Position numbers and translations under genes: made by a program. Source: Pseudomonadota bacterium (GTDB lineage Bacteria > Pseudomonadota > Alphaproteobacteria > Rhizobiales > Rhizobiaceae). Taken from it: a DNA stretch of 6,874 nucleotides. The stretch covers positions 1-6,874 of the forward strand of contig QGUU01000134.1 in assembly GCA_003242525.1 (NCBI GenBank), written 5' to 3'. This document shows, piece by piece, positions 1 to 5,629 of the stretch; the stretch's first letter is position 1, and every line of letters begins with the position of its first letter. Under the pieces are notes generated by a model. The model had not been told where the DNA came from. It saw only the letters and a list, made by a program, of their open reading frames with translations, and made no database searches.

Positions 1-2
1 CC

Positions 3-920
3 GCTCCATCCATCATCATTTTCACGACGCTATCCGGGCTGGGCTACGGGCTGGCTGCGGTACTGGGTATCGGGCTGCTTGATGCGGCTGCCATGGCGAC
101 AAAAGTGGCCTGGGTCATTGCGCTGGCGCTTATAGCAGGCGGTCTGGTCTCCTCCACGCTCCATCTGGGCAATCCGCAGCGTGCCTGGCGGGCGTTTTCG
201 CAATGGCGCTCAAGCTGGCTCTCGCGCGAGGGAGTCATGGCAGTCGTCACTTTCGTGCCTCTGACGGTTTCGGCATGGTTGTGTGTGATAGAAGGGCGTT
301 ATCTGCCTTTCCCGGGCCTGATCGGATCGGCTTTGTGTGTGGGAACCGTTTTCTGCACGGCCATGATTTATGCCTCGCTGAAATCGGTCCAGGCGTGGGC
401 GACCCCGCTCACGCCGCTCTGCTACCTGCTTTTTTCGCTTGGCAGCGGGATGGTGGCTGCGACCTTCTTCGCCTGCCTGGGAGCAGGCTACGGGTCCGCT
501 CTGGCAATAGCCAGCGTGCTGTTGCTCGCTGCAGCCTGGACGGCAAAATGGTCCTGGCGTCGCAATATGCTCCGGATGCGCCCTCTTTCCACGCCGGAAA
601 CGGCCACCGGCCTGGGCGGTCTGGGGCATGTCCGCCTGCTGGAGCGGCCGCACATGACGGAAAATTATCTCACCCGCGAAATGGGCTTCAAGGTTGCTCG
701 CAAGCATGCGGCGAAGCTTTGGAAGCTGGCGGTACTCGTCGGGGCGGTTCTGCCCACCGCCCTGCTGCTTTTGTTGCTGGTCGTGAATTGGCAAGCCGGC
801 TGGTCGGACGCCCTTGTCGCCGGGCTCGCCTTGCTGGCCTGCATGGCAGGCGTTTTCGTCGAGCGCTGGCTGTTTTTCGCGCAGGCGCGCCACGCGGTGA
901 TGAACTACTACGGCGGTTGA
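3..920 (+). CDS. DMSO reductase-type membrane anchor subunit (DmsC family), 5' partial
   Basis: Integral membrane subunit of a DMSO reductase-family molybdoenzyme. In the known DmsABC complex the DmsC subunit oxidises quinol and passes electrons to the FeS subunit DmsB and the molybdenum subunit DmsA. The frame is open to the left edge and the first visible residues (APSIIIFTTLSGLGYG) match the family N-terminus, so only a few codons are probably missing; the ATG at 93 is internal. 305 residues are visible, against about 290-310 for the family. About eight hydrophobic segments can be seen. The family-typical stretch HLGNPQRAW...WRSSWLSREG lies at visible residues about 54-77, followed by MIYASLKSVQAW. 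The protein ends HAVMNYYGG. The partners are not in the window and should lie to the left. The exact substrate cannot be told from the anchor alone, so I give no gene symbol. The stop lies 5 bases from the stop of the convergent MFS gene. Confidence 0.88.
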   Translation, partial: APSIIIFTTLSGLGYGLAAVLGIGLLDAAAMATKVAWVIALALIAGGLVSSTLHLGNPQRAWRAFSQWRSSWLSREGVMAVVTFVPLTVSAWLCVIEGRYLPFPGLIGSALCVGTVFCTAMIYASLKSVQAWATPLTPLCYLLFSLGSGMVAATFFACLGAGYGSALAIASVLLLAAAWTAKWSWRRNMLRMRPLSTPETATGLGGLGHVRLLERPHMTENYLTREMGFKVARKHAAKLWKLAVLVGAVLPTALLLLLLVVNWQAGWSDALVAGLALLACMAGVFVERWLFFAQARHAVMNYYGG

Positions 921-925
921 GGGTT

Positions 926-2422
926 CTATTCCAGGACCGGGGCATCAGCCGGCGCGCCGCCGCGCAACGGCTTCTCCGGCATCAGCGCGAGCATGAGGAA
1001 GGAGCACAGGATCATGGCTGCGGCGGCAAGGAAGATTATCGTGAAGGGGGTCGCCGATTCGATCGTCTCAGCCACCGCAGCCGAGCCTTCGCCTGCCAGC
1101 GGCAGGCCATAGCCGAGCGCCACGGCGCCTAGCGCCGCCACGCCGAGAGCAGCCCCCAGCGAGCGCAGGAAGGTGAGGACGCCTGTTGCGACGCCGAGAT
1201 GCGCACGGTCGACCGCGTTCTGGACCGAGACGGTCGAAACCGGGAAGGTCGTACCGCTCCCGAAGCCGATCAGCGCCGTCAGCGCTTCGATAAGCAGAAG
1301 CGACCTGCTGCCGGCGACCAGAGCCAGCGCGACGAGACAAATGCCCGCAAAAGCAGTGCCATATAGTGCTATGCGCTTGTAATGGGCAAAGCGGGGGATC
1401 AGGCGGCCGCTCGTGGTGGCGCCGGCCACCGTGCCAAGCATCAGTCCCAGCAGTGCGATGCCGGACTCTCCGGCGGTAAGGCCGAGCCAGGACTGCAGAT
1501 AGACGGGCAGGTAGACGGTGAGGCCCACATTCGACGCCTGCAGCATGAACACCGCCAGTGCACCGGTAAGCACGATACGATTGGCAAGAACCTCTATGCC
1601 TATGAGGGGCTCCGCGGCCATCATGAGTCTGAGGGTAAAGGCGGCGGTCAGGACGGCAAAGCCCGCCAGCAACCCCAGGATTTCCGGCGAAGTCCAGGCG
1701 TAGGCGCTTCCGCCCCAGTTGAGAGCCAGCAGCAGCAGCCCCGTTGCCGCGATCAGCAAAAGCGCGCCCCAGCCGTCTATAGTGTGCCGGCGGGCGGCAG
1801 GCGGCAGCTTTTTCAGAGGCGTATTGATGATAGCCATGGCAAACAGGCCGAGCGGCAGGTTTATCCAGAAGATGAGCGACCAGTGCATGTGCTCGGCAAA
1901 GGCGCCGCCCAGCAGCGGTCCGGCCACGCTGGCTACCGCCCAGGTGCCGGAAATCCATGCGGCATAGCGGGCACGCTCCCTTGGCGGCACGAGGTCGCCA
2001 ATCACCGTTTGGGACATGGCAAACAGCCCACCCCCGCCGAGGCCCTGTACGGCCCGGCCCGCTATGAGCGCCAGCATGTTGGGTGCCAGCGCGCTGATGA
2101 TGGAACCTGCAAGGAAAATCAAGATTGCTGCATGGATCGTAACGCGGCGACCGTGGATGTCGGAGATCTTGCCGTAAAGGGGAGCGATCGCCGTCGCCGT
2201 CAGCAGGTAGCCGGTCACGATCCAGGGAAGATAGTGCGCGTCTCCGAGTGATGCCCCGATGGTCGGCATGGCGGGCGCGACAATGGTCTGGTCCAGCGCG
2301 GCGAGCAACATGGACAGAAGGACGCCGGCGATGATGACGTTCTTCTCCCGGTCCGAGAGAGCAGGTGCGGCTGCGCTTGGCGCTGCCTTGCGGTTGGCGG
2401 TCTGGTCCATCGACATATCCAT
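926..2422 (-). CDS. MFS multidrug efflux transporter, DHA2 (EmrB/QacA) 14-TM family
   Basis: Inner-membrane proton-driven drug exporter of 498 residues, the usual size for 14-helix DHA2 transporters. After a short polar N-terminus the first helix carries the motif LDQTIVAPAMP (residues 43-53). Motif A, GKISDIHGRR, is at 84-93, the motif B region RAVQGLGGGGL at 123-133, and the motif C-like GPLLGGAF at 168-175, followed by WSLIFWINLPLG. Hydrophobic helices continue to about residue 481, with a short charged tail. The start is uncertain: in-frame ATGs lie at 2422, 2416 and 2410, none with a strong Shine-Dalgarno. The frame stays open to an ATG at 2662, but the extra 80 residues are low-complexity, do not resemble a transporter, and would start upstream of the candidate promoter at 2575-2603. 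No adjacent TetR/MarR regulator or membrane-fusion (EmrA-like) gene is visible. The substrate cannot be predicted. Confidence 0.92.
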   Translation of the reverse strand: MDMSMDQTANRKAAPSAAAPALSDREKNVIIAGVLLSMLLAALDQTIVAPAMPTIGASLGDAHYLPWIVTGYLLTATAIAPLYGKISDIHGRRVTIHAAILIFLAGSIISALAPNMLALIAGRAVQGLGGGGLFAMSQTVIGDLVPPRERARYAAWISGTWAVASVAGPLLGGAFAEHMHWSLIFWINLPLGLFAMAIINTPLKKLPPAARRHTIDGWGALLLIAATGLLLLALNWGGSAYAWTSPEILGLLAGFAVLTAAFTLRLMMAAEPLIGIEVLANRIVLTGALAVFMLQASNVGLTVYLPVYLQSWLGLTAGESGIALLGLMLGTVAGATTSGRLIPRFAHYKRIALYGTAFAGICLVALALVAGSRSLLLIEALTALIGFGSGTTFPVSTVSVQNAVDRAHLGVATGVLTFLRSLGAALGVAALGAVALGYGLPLAGEGSAAVAETIESATPFTIIFLAAAAMILCSFLMLALMPEKPLRGGAPADAPVLE

Positions 2423-2438
2423 CTCGGCCCGACGCGCA

Positions 2439-2465
2439 TGCCGGCCTGCCACGGGTGCCGGCAGG
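2439..2465 (-). promoter_or_regulatory. Two mutually exclusive hairpins in the MFS gene leader
   Basis: On the minus strand, 17-43 bases before the ATG at 2422, two perfect inverted repeats overlap. One pairs TGCCGGC (2463-2457) with GCCGGCA (2445-2439) around an 11-base loop. The other pairs CCTGCC (2465-2460) with GGCAGG (2450-2445) around a 9-base loop. They share bases, so only one can form at a time. This could influence translation of the efflux gene or serve as a protein-binding dyad. In DNA this GC-rich, such repeats also occur by chance; no conservation can be judged from one sequence. Confidence 0.3.
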
Positions 2466-2574
2466 GACGGACTATCCCGGGTCTGGCTGGGGCCTCGCTG
2501 GATTGAGGGTTCGGATTCCTGCGGGGATCGCCGGATTGCCAACCCGCACACGTCTCCGAGAACAGCGGCGCTGC

Positions 2575-2603
2575 ACCTAGCAGATGGGGTAAGCAATGTC
2601 GAG
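2575..2603 (-). promoter_or_regulatory. Candidate promoter of the MFS transporter gene
   Basis: Reading the minus strand, CTCGAC (2603-2598) is followed after exactly 17 bases by CTAGGT (2580-2575). This resembles the alphaproteobacterial housekeeping pattern CTTGAC-N17-CTATAT (5 of 6 and 4 of 6 matches). Transcription would begin near 2568 and give a leader of about 145 bases before the ATG at 2422, including the hairpins at 2439-2465. It was found by eye in a non-coding gap, so it is only a candidate. Confidence 0.3.
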
Positions 2604-2644
2604 GCGAAGACCGCTCCCGCCGCAATTCGTGAACGGGCTGGGGG

Positions 2645-2658
2645 CGGTATCCATACCG
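2645..2658. repeat. 14-base palindrome abutting the DUF922 stop codon
   Basis: CGGTATCCATACCG is a perfect dyad (six-base arms, central CC) and begins at the base right after the minus-strand stop at 2661-2659. As RNA it could form a small hairpin with a 5-bp stem and 4-base loop. No T-run follows on the minus strand (GCCCCCAGCC), so it is not a standard intrinsic terminator. It could be a weak 3' end structure, an operator or chance; a dyad of this size is expected once or twice in a window this long. Confidence 0.3.
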
Positions 2659-3273
2659 TCAACCCCGAGAACGGCGGCTTTCGATGGTTTCCAGCCGATA
2701 TTTGAGCAGCCGCAGGATGCGGCTTTCGAAATTGATGCGCTCGACCCTGTCGAACCTCACCTGGGCCTTTTCGTGCCTGGCGAGCATCCGCACGGTCATC
2801 TCCTTGGCCTTGGCGGCGGCCTGCTCGCAGTCTGCAAAAGACCAGGTAGCCTTCAGCGCGTCTTCCAGTTCGCGAGCGTGATTCTTGGCAATCTCCACGT
2901 GGCGATCCTCATGTCGCTTGATGTCGGCAAACAGCGTGTCCCAGAAGAGGCGGACCTCGGCATCGGCATGCCGGCGCTGGCGCCAGAGAGGCAGGATGAC
3001 CTTCGCTTTCACGGTCACGACCGCCGAGTCGATCCTGCACGAGCCCAGCTTTTCCGCGTATCCGATCCGCGTCGAAAACGACATCTGCGTCGCTCCGGGA
3101 TGGCGAAGGCCGGTTGTCTTTACTTCCGGTCCGCGTTTGGCAAGTTGCGTCTCGATTTCGTCGAGGGTCTTCCCGCCAATGCGGTAGTAGGAATAGGTCT
3201 TGACGACATTGGCTGCGCTAGCCGGACCGATCGTTCCGACGGCGAGCAGGGCAGACAGGACAAGTCGCTTCAT
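2659..3273 (-). CDS. Secreted DUF922 family protein, putative zinc-dependent protease
   Basis: Protein of 204 residues with a clear signal peptide: MKRL, a hydrophobic core, then cleavage near PASA|ANVV (residues 20/21), so it is predicted to be periplasmic or secreted. The mature part carries HEDRH at 121-125, an HExxH zinc-protease motif (H121, E122, H125), with another histidine at 132. Two cysteines, C79 and C149, could form a disulfide. The sequence (TYSYYRIGGKT near the start, LPLW before the HExxH helix) fits the DUF922 family, which domain databases describe as predicted secreted Zn-dependent proteases; I know of no firm activity or substrate. The start is well supported: GGAGG at 3285-3281 lies 7 bases before the ATG and the signal peptide begins directly there, although the frame stays open further upstream. 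The gene stands alone, divergent from folP across 78 bases. Confidence 0.85.
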   Translation of the reverse strand: MKRLVLSALLAVGTIGPASAANVVKTYSYYRIGGKTLDEIETQLAKRGPEVKTTGLRHPGATQMSFSTRIGYAEKLGSCRIDSAVVTVKAKVILPLWRQRRHADAEVRLFWDTLFADIKRHEDRHVEIAKNHARELEDALKATWSFADCEQAAAKAKEMTVRMLARHEKAQVRFDRVERINFESRILRLLKYRLETIESRRSRG

Positions 3274-3351
3274 TTTGTTGCCTCCGCCCGCACCTTGCGT
3301 TACGGCCTCTCGCGGCGCAACGGAAATCCAGTAGCGCAGGACAGGCCGACG
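3274..3351. promoter_or_regulatory. Divergent intergenic region between DUF922 gene and folP
   Basis: Only 78 bases separate the two divergent start codons, so promoters for both the DUF922 gene and the folate cluster probably lie here or extend into the opposite coding region. The DUF922 Shine-Dalgarno (GGAGG on the minus strand) is at 3281-3285. For folP the best purine-rich stretches are AGGA at 3338-3341 and AGG at 3343-3345. I could not identify convincing -35/-10 pairs in either direction. Confidence 0.5.
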
Positions 3352-4203
3352 ATGACGATTAGATGGAATCTGGCGCATGGGCGCCATCTCGACCTCGGCG
3401 ACAAGGCCGTGGTGATGGGGATTCTCAACGTTACGCCGGATTCCTTTTCGGATGGCGGTCTGTTCGAAGCACCCGAGCGTGCCCTCGCCCAGGCCAGCCG
3501 CATGGTGACGGAGGGGGCGGCAATCGTGGACGTGGGAGGCGAATCGACCCGTCCAAATGCCCAGCCAATCTCGGCGGAAGAGGAGCAGCAACGGGTTCTG
3601 CCGGTGATTGAAGAACTGGCCCGCCGCGGCGAGGCCCTTATATCGATCGATACATTTCGAGCCGAGACGGCAAGGCTGGCGGTCGAGGCGGGCGCCCATA
3701 TCGTCAATGACGTCTGGGGGCTGCAGCGGGAGCCCGATATCGCAAGGGTAGCCGCACAGACCGGAGCGGGGCTGGTCATCATGCATACCGGCCGCGGCCG
3801 TGAGAAATTGCCGGATGTTATCGAAGATCAGGTCGCCTTCCTGAAGAAGTCGCTGAATATCGCACGCGAAGCAGGGGTGGGTGACGACCAGATCGTGCTC
3901 GATCCCGGTTTCGGCTTTGCCAAGGAGACCCCGGAAGAGAATCTCGAACTGATGGCGCGGTTCAATGAACTTCACGCACTGGGGTTTCCGCTGATGGCGG
4001 GAACCTCGCGCAAGCGTTTCATCGGGGCCGCGACCGGCAGGGAGGCGCCTGACCGCGACGTCGGCACAGCGGCGACCAGCGTGATCCTGCGGCTGAAGGG
4101 AGCGCAGCTATTTCGCGTCCACGATGTCGCAATCAACGTGGATGCGCTGGCCATGACCGATGCTATGCTTGCCTGCAAGACGGCCAAGCGGATATCCGAT
4201 TGA
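3352..4203 (+). CDS. folP: Dihydropteroate synthase
   Basis: Cytoplasmic enzyme of folate synthesis that condenses 6-hydroxymethyl-7,8-dihydropterin pyrophosphate with p-aminobenzoate to dihydropteroate; it is the sulfonamide target. 283 residues, normal length. Signatures in order: GILNVTPDSFSDGG (23-36), GGESTRP (62-68), SIDTF (98-102), NDVWG (119-123), LDPGFGF (183-189), GTSRKRFIG (217-225) and FRVHDV (254-259). The metal- and substrate-binding residues N26, D100, N119, D184, K221, R255 and H257 are in place. F32 and P68, equivalent to E. coli F28 and P64 where sulfonamide-resistance changes occur, are the sensitive-type residues. The segment after the sixth strand reads MHTGRGREKLPD (144-155) instead of the E. 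coli-like MHMQGNP. The start follows homology; the frame is open far upstream, but that part is antisense to the DUF922 gene. Its stop overlaps the folB start by one base (TGATG). Confidence 0.97.
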   Translation: MTIRWNLAHGRHLDLGDKAVVMGILNVTPDSFSDGGLFEAPERALAQASRMVTEGAAIVDVGGESTRPNAQPISAEEEQQRVLPVIEELARRGEALISIDTFRAETARLAVEAGAHIVNDVWGLQREPDIARVAAQTGAGLVIMHTGRGREKLPDVIEDQVAFLKKSLNIAREAGVGDDQIVLDPGFGFAKETPEENLELMARFNELHALGFPLMAGTSRKRFIGAATGREAPDRDVGTAATSVILRLKGAQLFRVHDVAINVDALAMTDAMLACKTAKRISD

Positions 4204-4565
4204 TGTATACCATTCGCATGAAGAACTGCGCGTTCTTCGCCCGGCATGGCGTGCTGGACGAAGAAGAGACGCTTGGCCAGCGCTTTTACGTCGACGCCAA
4301 CCTGACCGTGGAGCCAGACCGGCCGCTATCGGAGGACTCCATTACGGCGACCGTGGATTATGGCGTCGCCTTCGATGTCATCGAAAAGATCGTGACCGGC
4401 AAGAGGCGCTTCCTCATCGAGGCGCTGGCGCTGGAAGTGGGAAAAGCCCTGGCCACGCGTTTCCCCCAGATCAAGCGGGCGGAAATCACTATCCGCAAGC
4501 CGAACGCACCGGTTCGCGGCGTACTCGATCATGTCGAGGTCACCGTGGTCTGGCCCCAGCCATGA
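4203..4565 (+). CDS. folB: Dihydroneopterin aldolase
   Basis: Converts 7,8-dihydroneopterin to 6-hydroxymethyl-7,8-dihydropterin and glycolaldehyde, the step before FolK. 120 residues, the usual size of this T-fold enzyme, which assembles as an oligomer. Recognisable parts are the N-terminal strand and FFARHGVLDEEE (11-22), with an acidic residue at the catalytic loop position (E21, aligned to GVYDWEQ of E. coli), TVDYG (50-54), the pterin-anchoring glutamate E73 in LIEALA, and the conserved lysine K99 in IRKPNAPV. A TTG three bases upstream is possible, but the ATG that overlaps the folP stop is the better start. The overlap suggests reinitiation by ribosomes leaving folP; the upstream Shine-Dalgarno is weak. 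The gene overlaps folK by 4 bases (ATGA). Confidence 0.95.
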   Translation: MYTIRMKNCAFFARHGVLDEEETLGQRFYVDANLTVEPDRPLSEDSITATVDYGVAFDVIEKIVTGKRRFLIEALALEVGKALATRFPQIKRAEITIRKPNAPVRGVLDHVEVTVVWPQP

Positions 4566-5068
4566 AAGGCTCGGAGGTTTTTCTCAGCCTTGGCGGCAAT
4601 CTCGGAGAGCCGGCAAAATCCATGGGCGCGGCGCTGCGCATGCTGGATGCGGACAATGCCGTCAACGTCCTCTCGGTGTCATCGCTCTATCGGACGCCGC
4701 CCTGGGGGAAGGTTGACCAGCCGGATTTCCTGAACGCTGCGGCCCGGCTTGTCACCGACCTAGCCCCGCGCGGTCTCCTGGAACTCTGCCTGGAGATAGA
4801 GCGCCAGCTGAAGCGGATTCGGGGTGAGCGCTGGGGGCCGCGGCTTATCGACATCGATATCCTGACCTTCGGCAGGCTCACGATCCGCGAGCCGGGCCTG
4901 GAAGTACCGCATCCGCGCATCTCCGAGCGGGCTTTCGTGCTGGCACCGCTGGCGGAAATTGCGCCGGAATTCGCCCTTGGTGGCGCGACAGTAACCGAAC
5001 TGCTCGCCTCGATCGATACGACGGGGATCGAACGACTGGCCGGCGGCCAAGACTGGTGGAAAGGCTGA
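4562..5068 (+). CDS. folK: 2-amino-4-hydroxy-6-hydroxymethyldihydropteridine pyrophosphokinase (HPPK)
   Basis: Transfers pyrophosphate from ATP to 6-hydroxymethyl-7,8-dihydropterin, giving the substrate of FolP. 168 residues, normal for a stand-alone HPPK. Motifs in order: SLGGNLG (9-15), YRTPPWG (43-49), the pterin-binding QPDFLNA (53-59), the HPPK signature RWGPRLIDIDIL (90-101) with the two magnesium-binding aspartates D97 and D99, and VPHPRISERAFVLAPL (115-130) with H117, R119 and R123. It starts inside the folB stop (ATGA) with no good Shine-Dalgarno of its own, so translation probably depends on folB. It is not fused to FolB or FolP, unlike some bacterial and fungal versions. Its stop lies in a dyad shared with the stop of the convergent DUF924 gene. 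Confidence 0.96.
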   Translation: MKGSEVFLSLGGNLGEPAKSMGAALRMLDADNAVNVLSVSSLYRTPPWGKVDQPDFLNAAARLVTDLAPRGLLELCLEIERQLKRIRGERWGPRLIDIDILTFGRLTIREPGLEVPHPRISERAFVLAPLAEIAPEFALGGATVTELLASIDTTGIERLAGGQDWWKG

Positions 5069-5083
5069 ATGGGATAATCAGCC
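5063..5083. terminator. Dyad spanning the folK and DUF924 stop codons, possible weak terminator
   Basis: GGCTGA (5063-5068) and TCAGCC (5078-5083) form a perfect six-base inverted repeat around nine bases. The TGA of each arm is the stop codon of one convergent gene: folK on the plus strand and DUF924 on the minus strand. On the minus strand the hairpin is followed by TTTCC, a poor T-run; on the plus strand by GGCG. It is at best a weak bidirectional terminator. The placement on both stops is suggestive, but a repeat of this size is common by chance. Confidence 0.3.
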
Positions 5084-5626
5084 GGCGAAACCGCCGCCAT
5101 CAAGAAATGCCTGTTCCTCCGCCGTCATTTGTCGACCCAGTGCCGGATTGCGGTGAGGGAAGCGTCCGAACCGGGCAATGATGTCGCGATGCTCGATGGC
5201 CCAGGGAAGGGCCGGCGGGCAGTTGGCCGTGAACAGCGCAACCGAGCGTTCCTGGTCTTCCATGCTCTCGGAATGTTCGAAGGGAAGATAGATGAAGGCG
5301 CGCAGCATTTCTTCCAGTTCCATGTCGTGACCGGCGGCGATTGCCTTGTCTGCGAAATGACGGGCGAGCGGATCGGTGGCGAACATGTGTGCGGTGCCTC
5401 GGAAACAGTTGCGGGGGAACTGGTCGAGCAGGATGAGTAGCGCCAGCGATCCTTCCGCGTAACTGGACCATGCATCGAGTTCCCGCCGCGCCGCCGCATA
5501 ATGCAGATCGAGGAAGCGACAACGAAACTCCTCGTCGAAAACGGAATCCTTCGTGAACCAGGCCTCGGCACCGGCATTGCGCCAGAAAGACGTGACGCCA
5601 AGGGCTCGCTCGTCCGGTATTGTCAT
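5078..5626 (-). CDS. DUF924 family protein of unknown function
   Basis: Soluble protein of 182 residues, typical for DUF924 (predicted all-helical, TPR-like fold; biochemical role unknown). Family hallmarks are visible: SFWRNAG (13-19), LLDQFPRNCFRGT (66-78), FATDPLAR (82-89), YLPFEHSE (113-120) and EHRDIIARFGRFPHRN (145-160), then LGR and FLDGG near the end. There is no signal peptide or membrane segment. The start is secure: AGGAG (5637-5633 on the minus strand) lies 6 bases before the ATG. That Shine-Dalgarno sits within the last codons of the Kef-type antiporter gene, whose stop is 3 bases upstream, so the two are probably cotranscribed and translationally coupled. Nothing in the sequence shows a functional link to potassium transport. 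Confidence 0.9.
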   Translation of the reverse strand: MTIPDERALGVTSFWRNAGAEAWFTKDSVFDEEFRCRFLDLHYAAARRELDAWSSYAEGSLALLILLDQFPRNCFRGTAHMFATDPLARHFADKAIAAGHDMELEEMLRAFIYLPFEHSESMEDQERSVALFTANCPPALPWAIEHRDIIARFGRFPHRNPALGRQMTAEEQAFLDGGGFAG

Positions 5627-5629
5627 GGC

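Larger units (their letters stand above)
2423..2658. other. Intergenic gap between the DUF922 and MFS genes
   Basis: 236 bases separate the end of the DUF922 gene from the start of the MFS gene, both on the minus strand. I see no convincing gene here. Open frames cross it on both strands but have no recognisable protein content. It holds the candidate MFS promoter, the leader inverted repeats and a 14-base palindrome at the DUF922 end. A stretch near 2507-2520 looks a little like a tRNA T-arm (GGTTCGGATTCC), but no cloverleaf folds around it. Confidence 0.6.

Noticed and set aside
921..925. Terminator between the convergent dmsC-like and MFS genes
   Set aside because: Only 5 bases separate the stops, and no convincing stem followed by a T-run was found across the junction.
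1724..1739. Short CAG-type repeat, as in CAGCAGCAGCAGC
   Set aside because: It encodes a leucine-rich membrane helix of the MFS transporter on the minus strand, so codon usage in a hydrophobic segment explains it.
1382..2251. Plus-strand open frame of 289 codons opposite the MFS gene
   Set aside because: The composition is glutamine-, glycine- and arginine-rich with no motif, and it is the antisense of a clear transporter. Such shadows are expected at this GC content.
2495..2540. Possible tRNA remnant, from GGTTCGGATTCC
   Set aside because: The flanking bases do not form a 5-bp T-stem, and no anticodon arm, D-arm or acceptor stem can be found around it.
3274..3975. Minus-strand extension of the DUF922 frame across folP
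   Set aside because: It is antisense to folP and shows no protein features. The signal peptide starts exactly at the ATG at 3273, behind a good GGAGG.
4189..4198. Palindrome CGGATATCCG before the folB start
   Set aside because: It lies in the coding end of folP, and several 10-base palindromes are expected by chance in a window of this length.
2596..4203. Long plus-strand open frame of 535 codons running into folP
   Set aside because: The first 252 codons are antisense to the DUF922 gene, which has a signal peptide, a strong Shine-Dalgarno and family motifs. Only the part from 3352 is FolP.
5083..5096. Small hairpin CGGCG-AAAC-CGCCG after folK
   Set aside because: It is inside the DUF924 coding end, has a stem of only 5 bp, and has no T-run on either strand.
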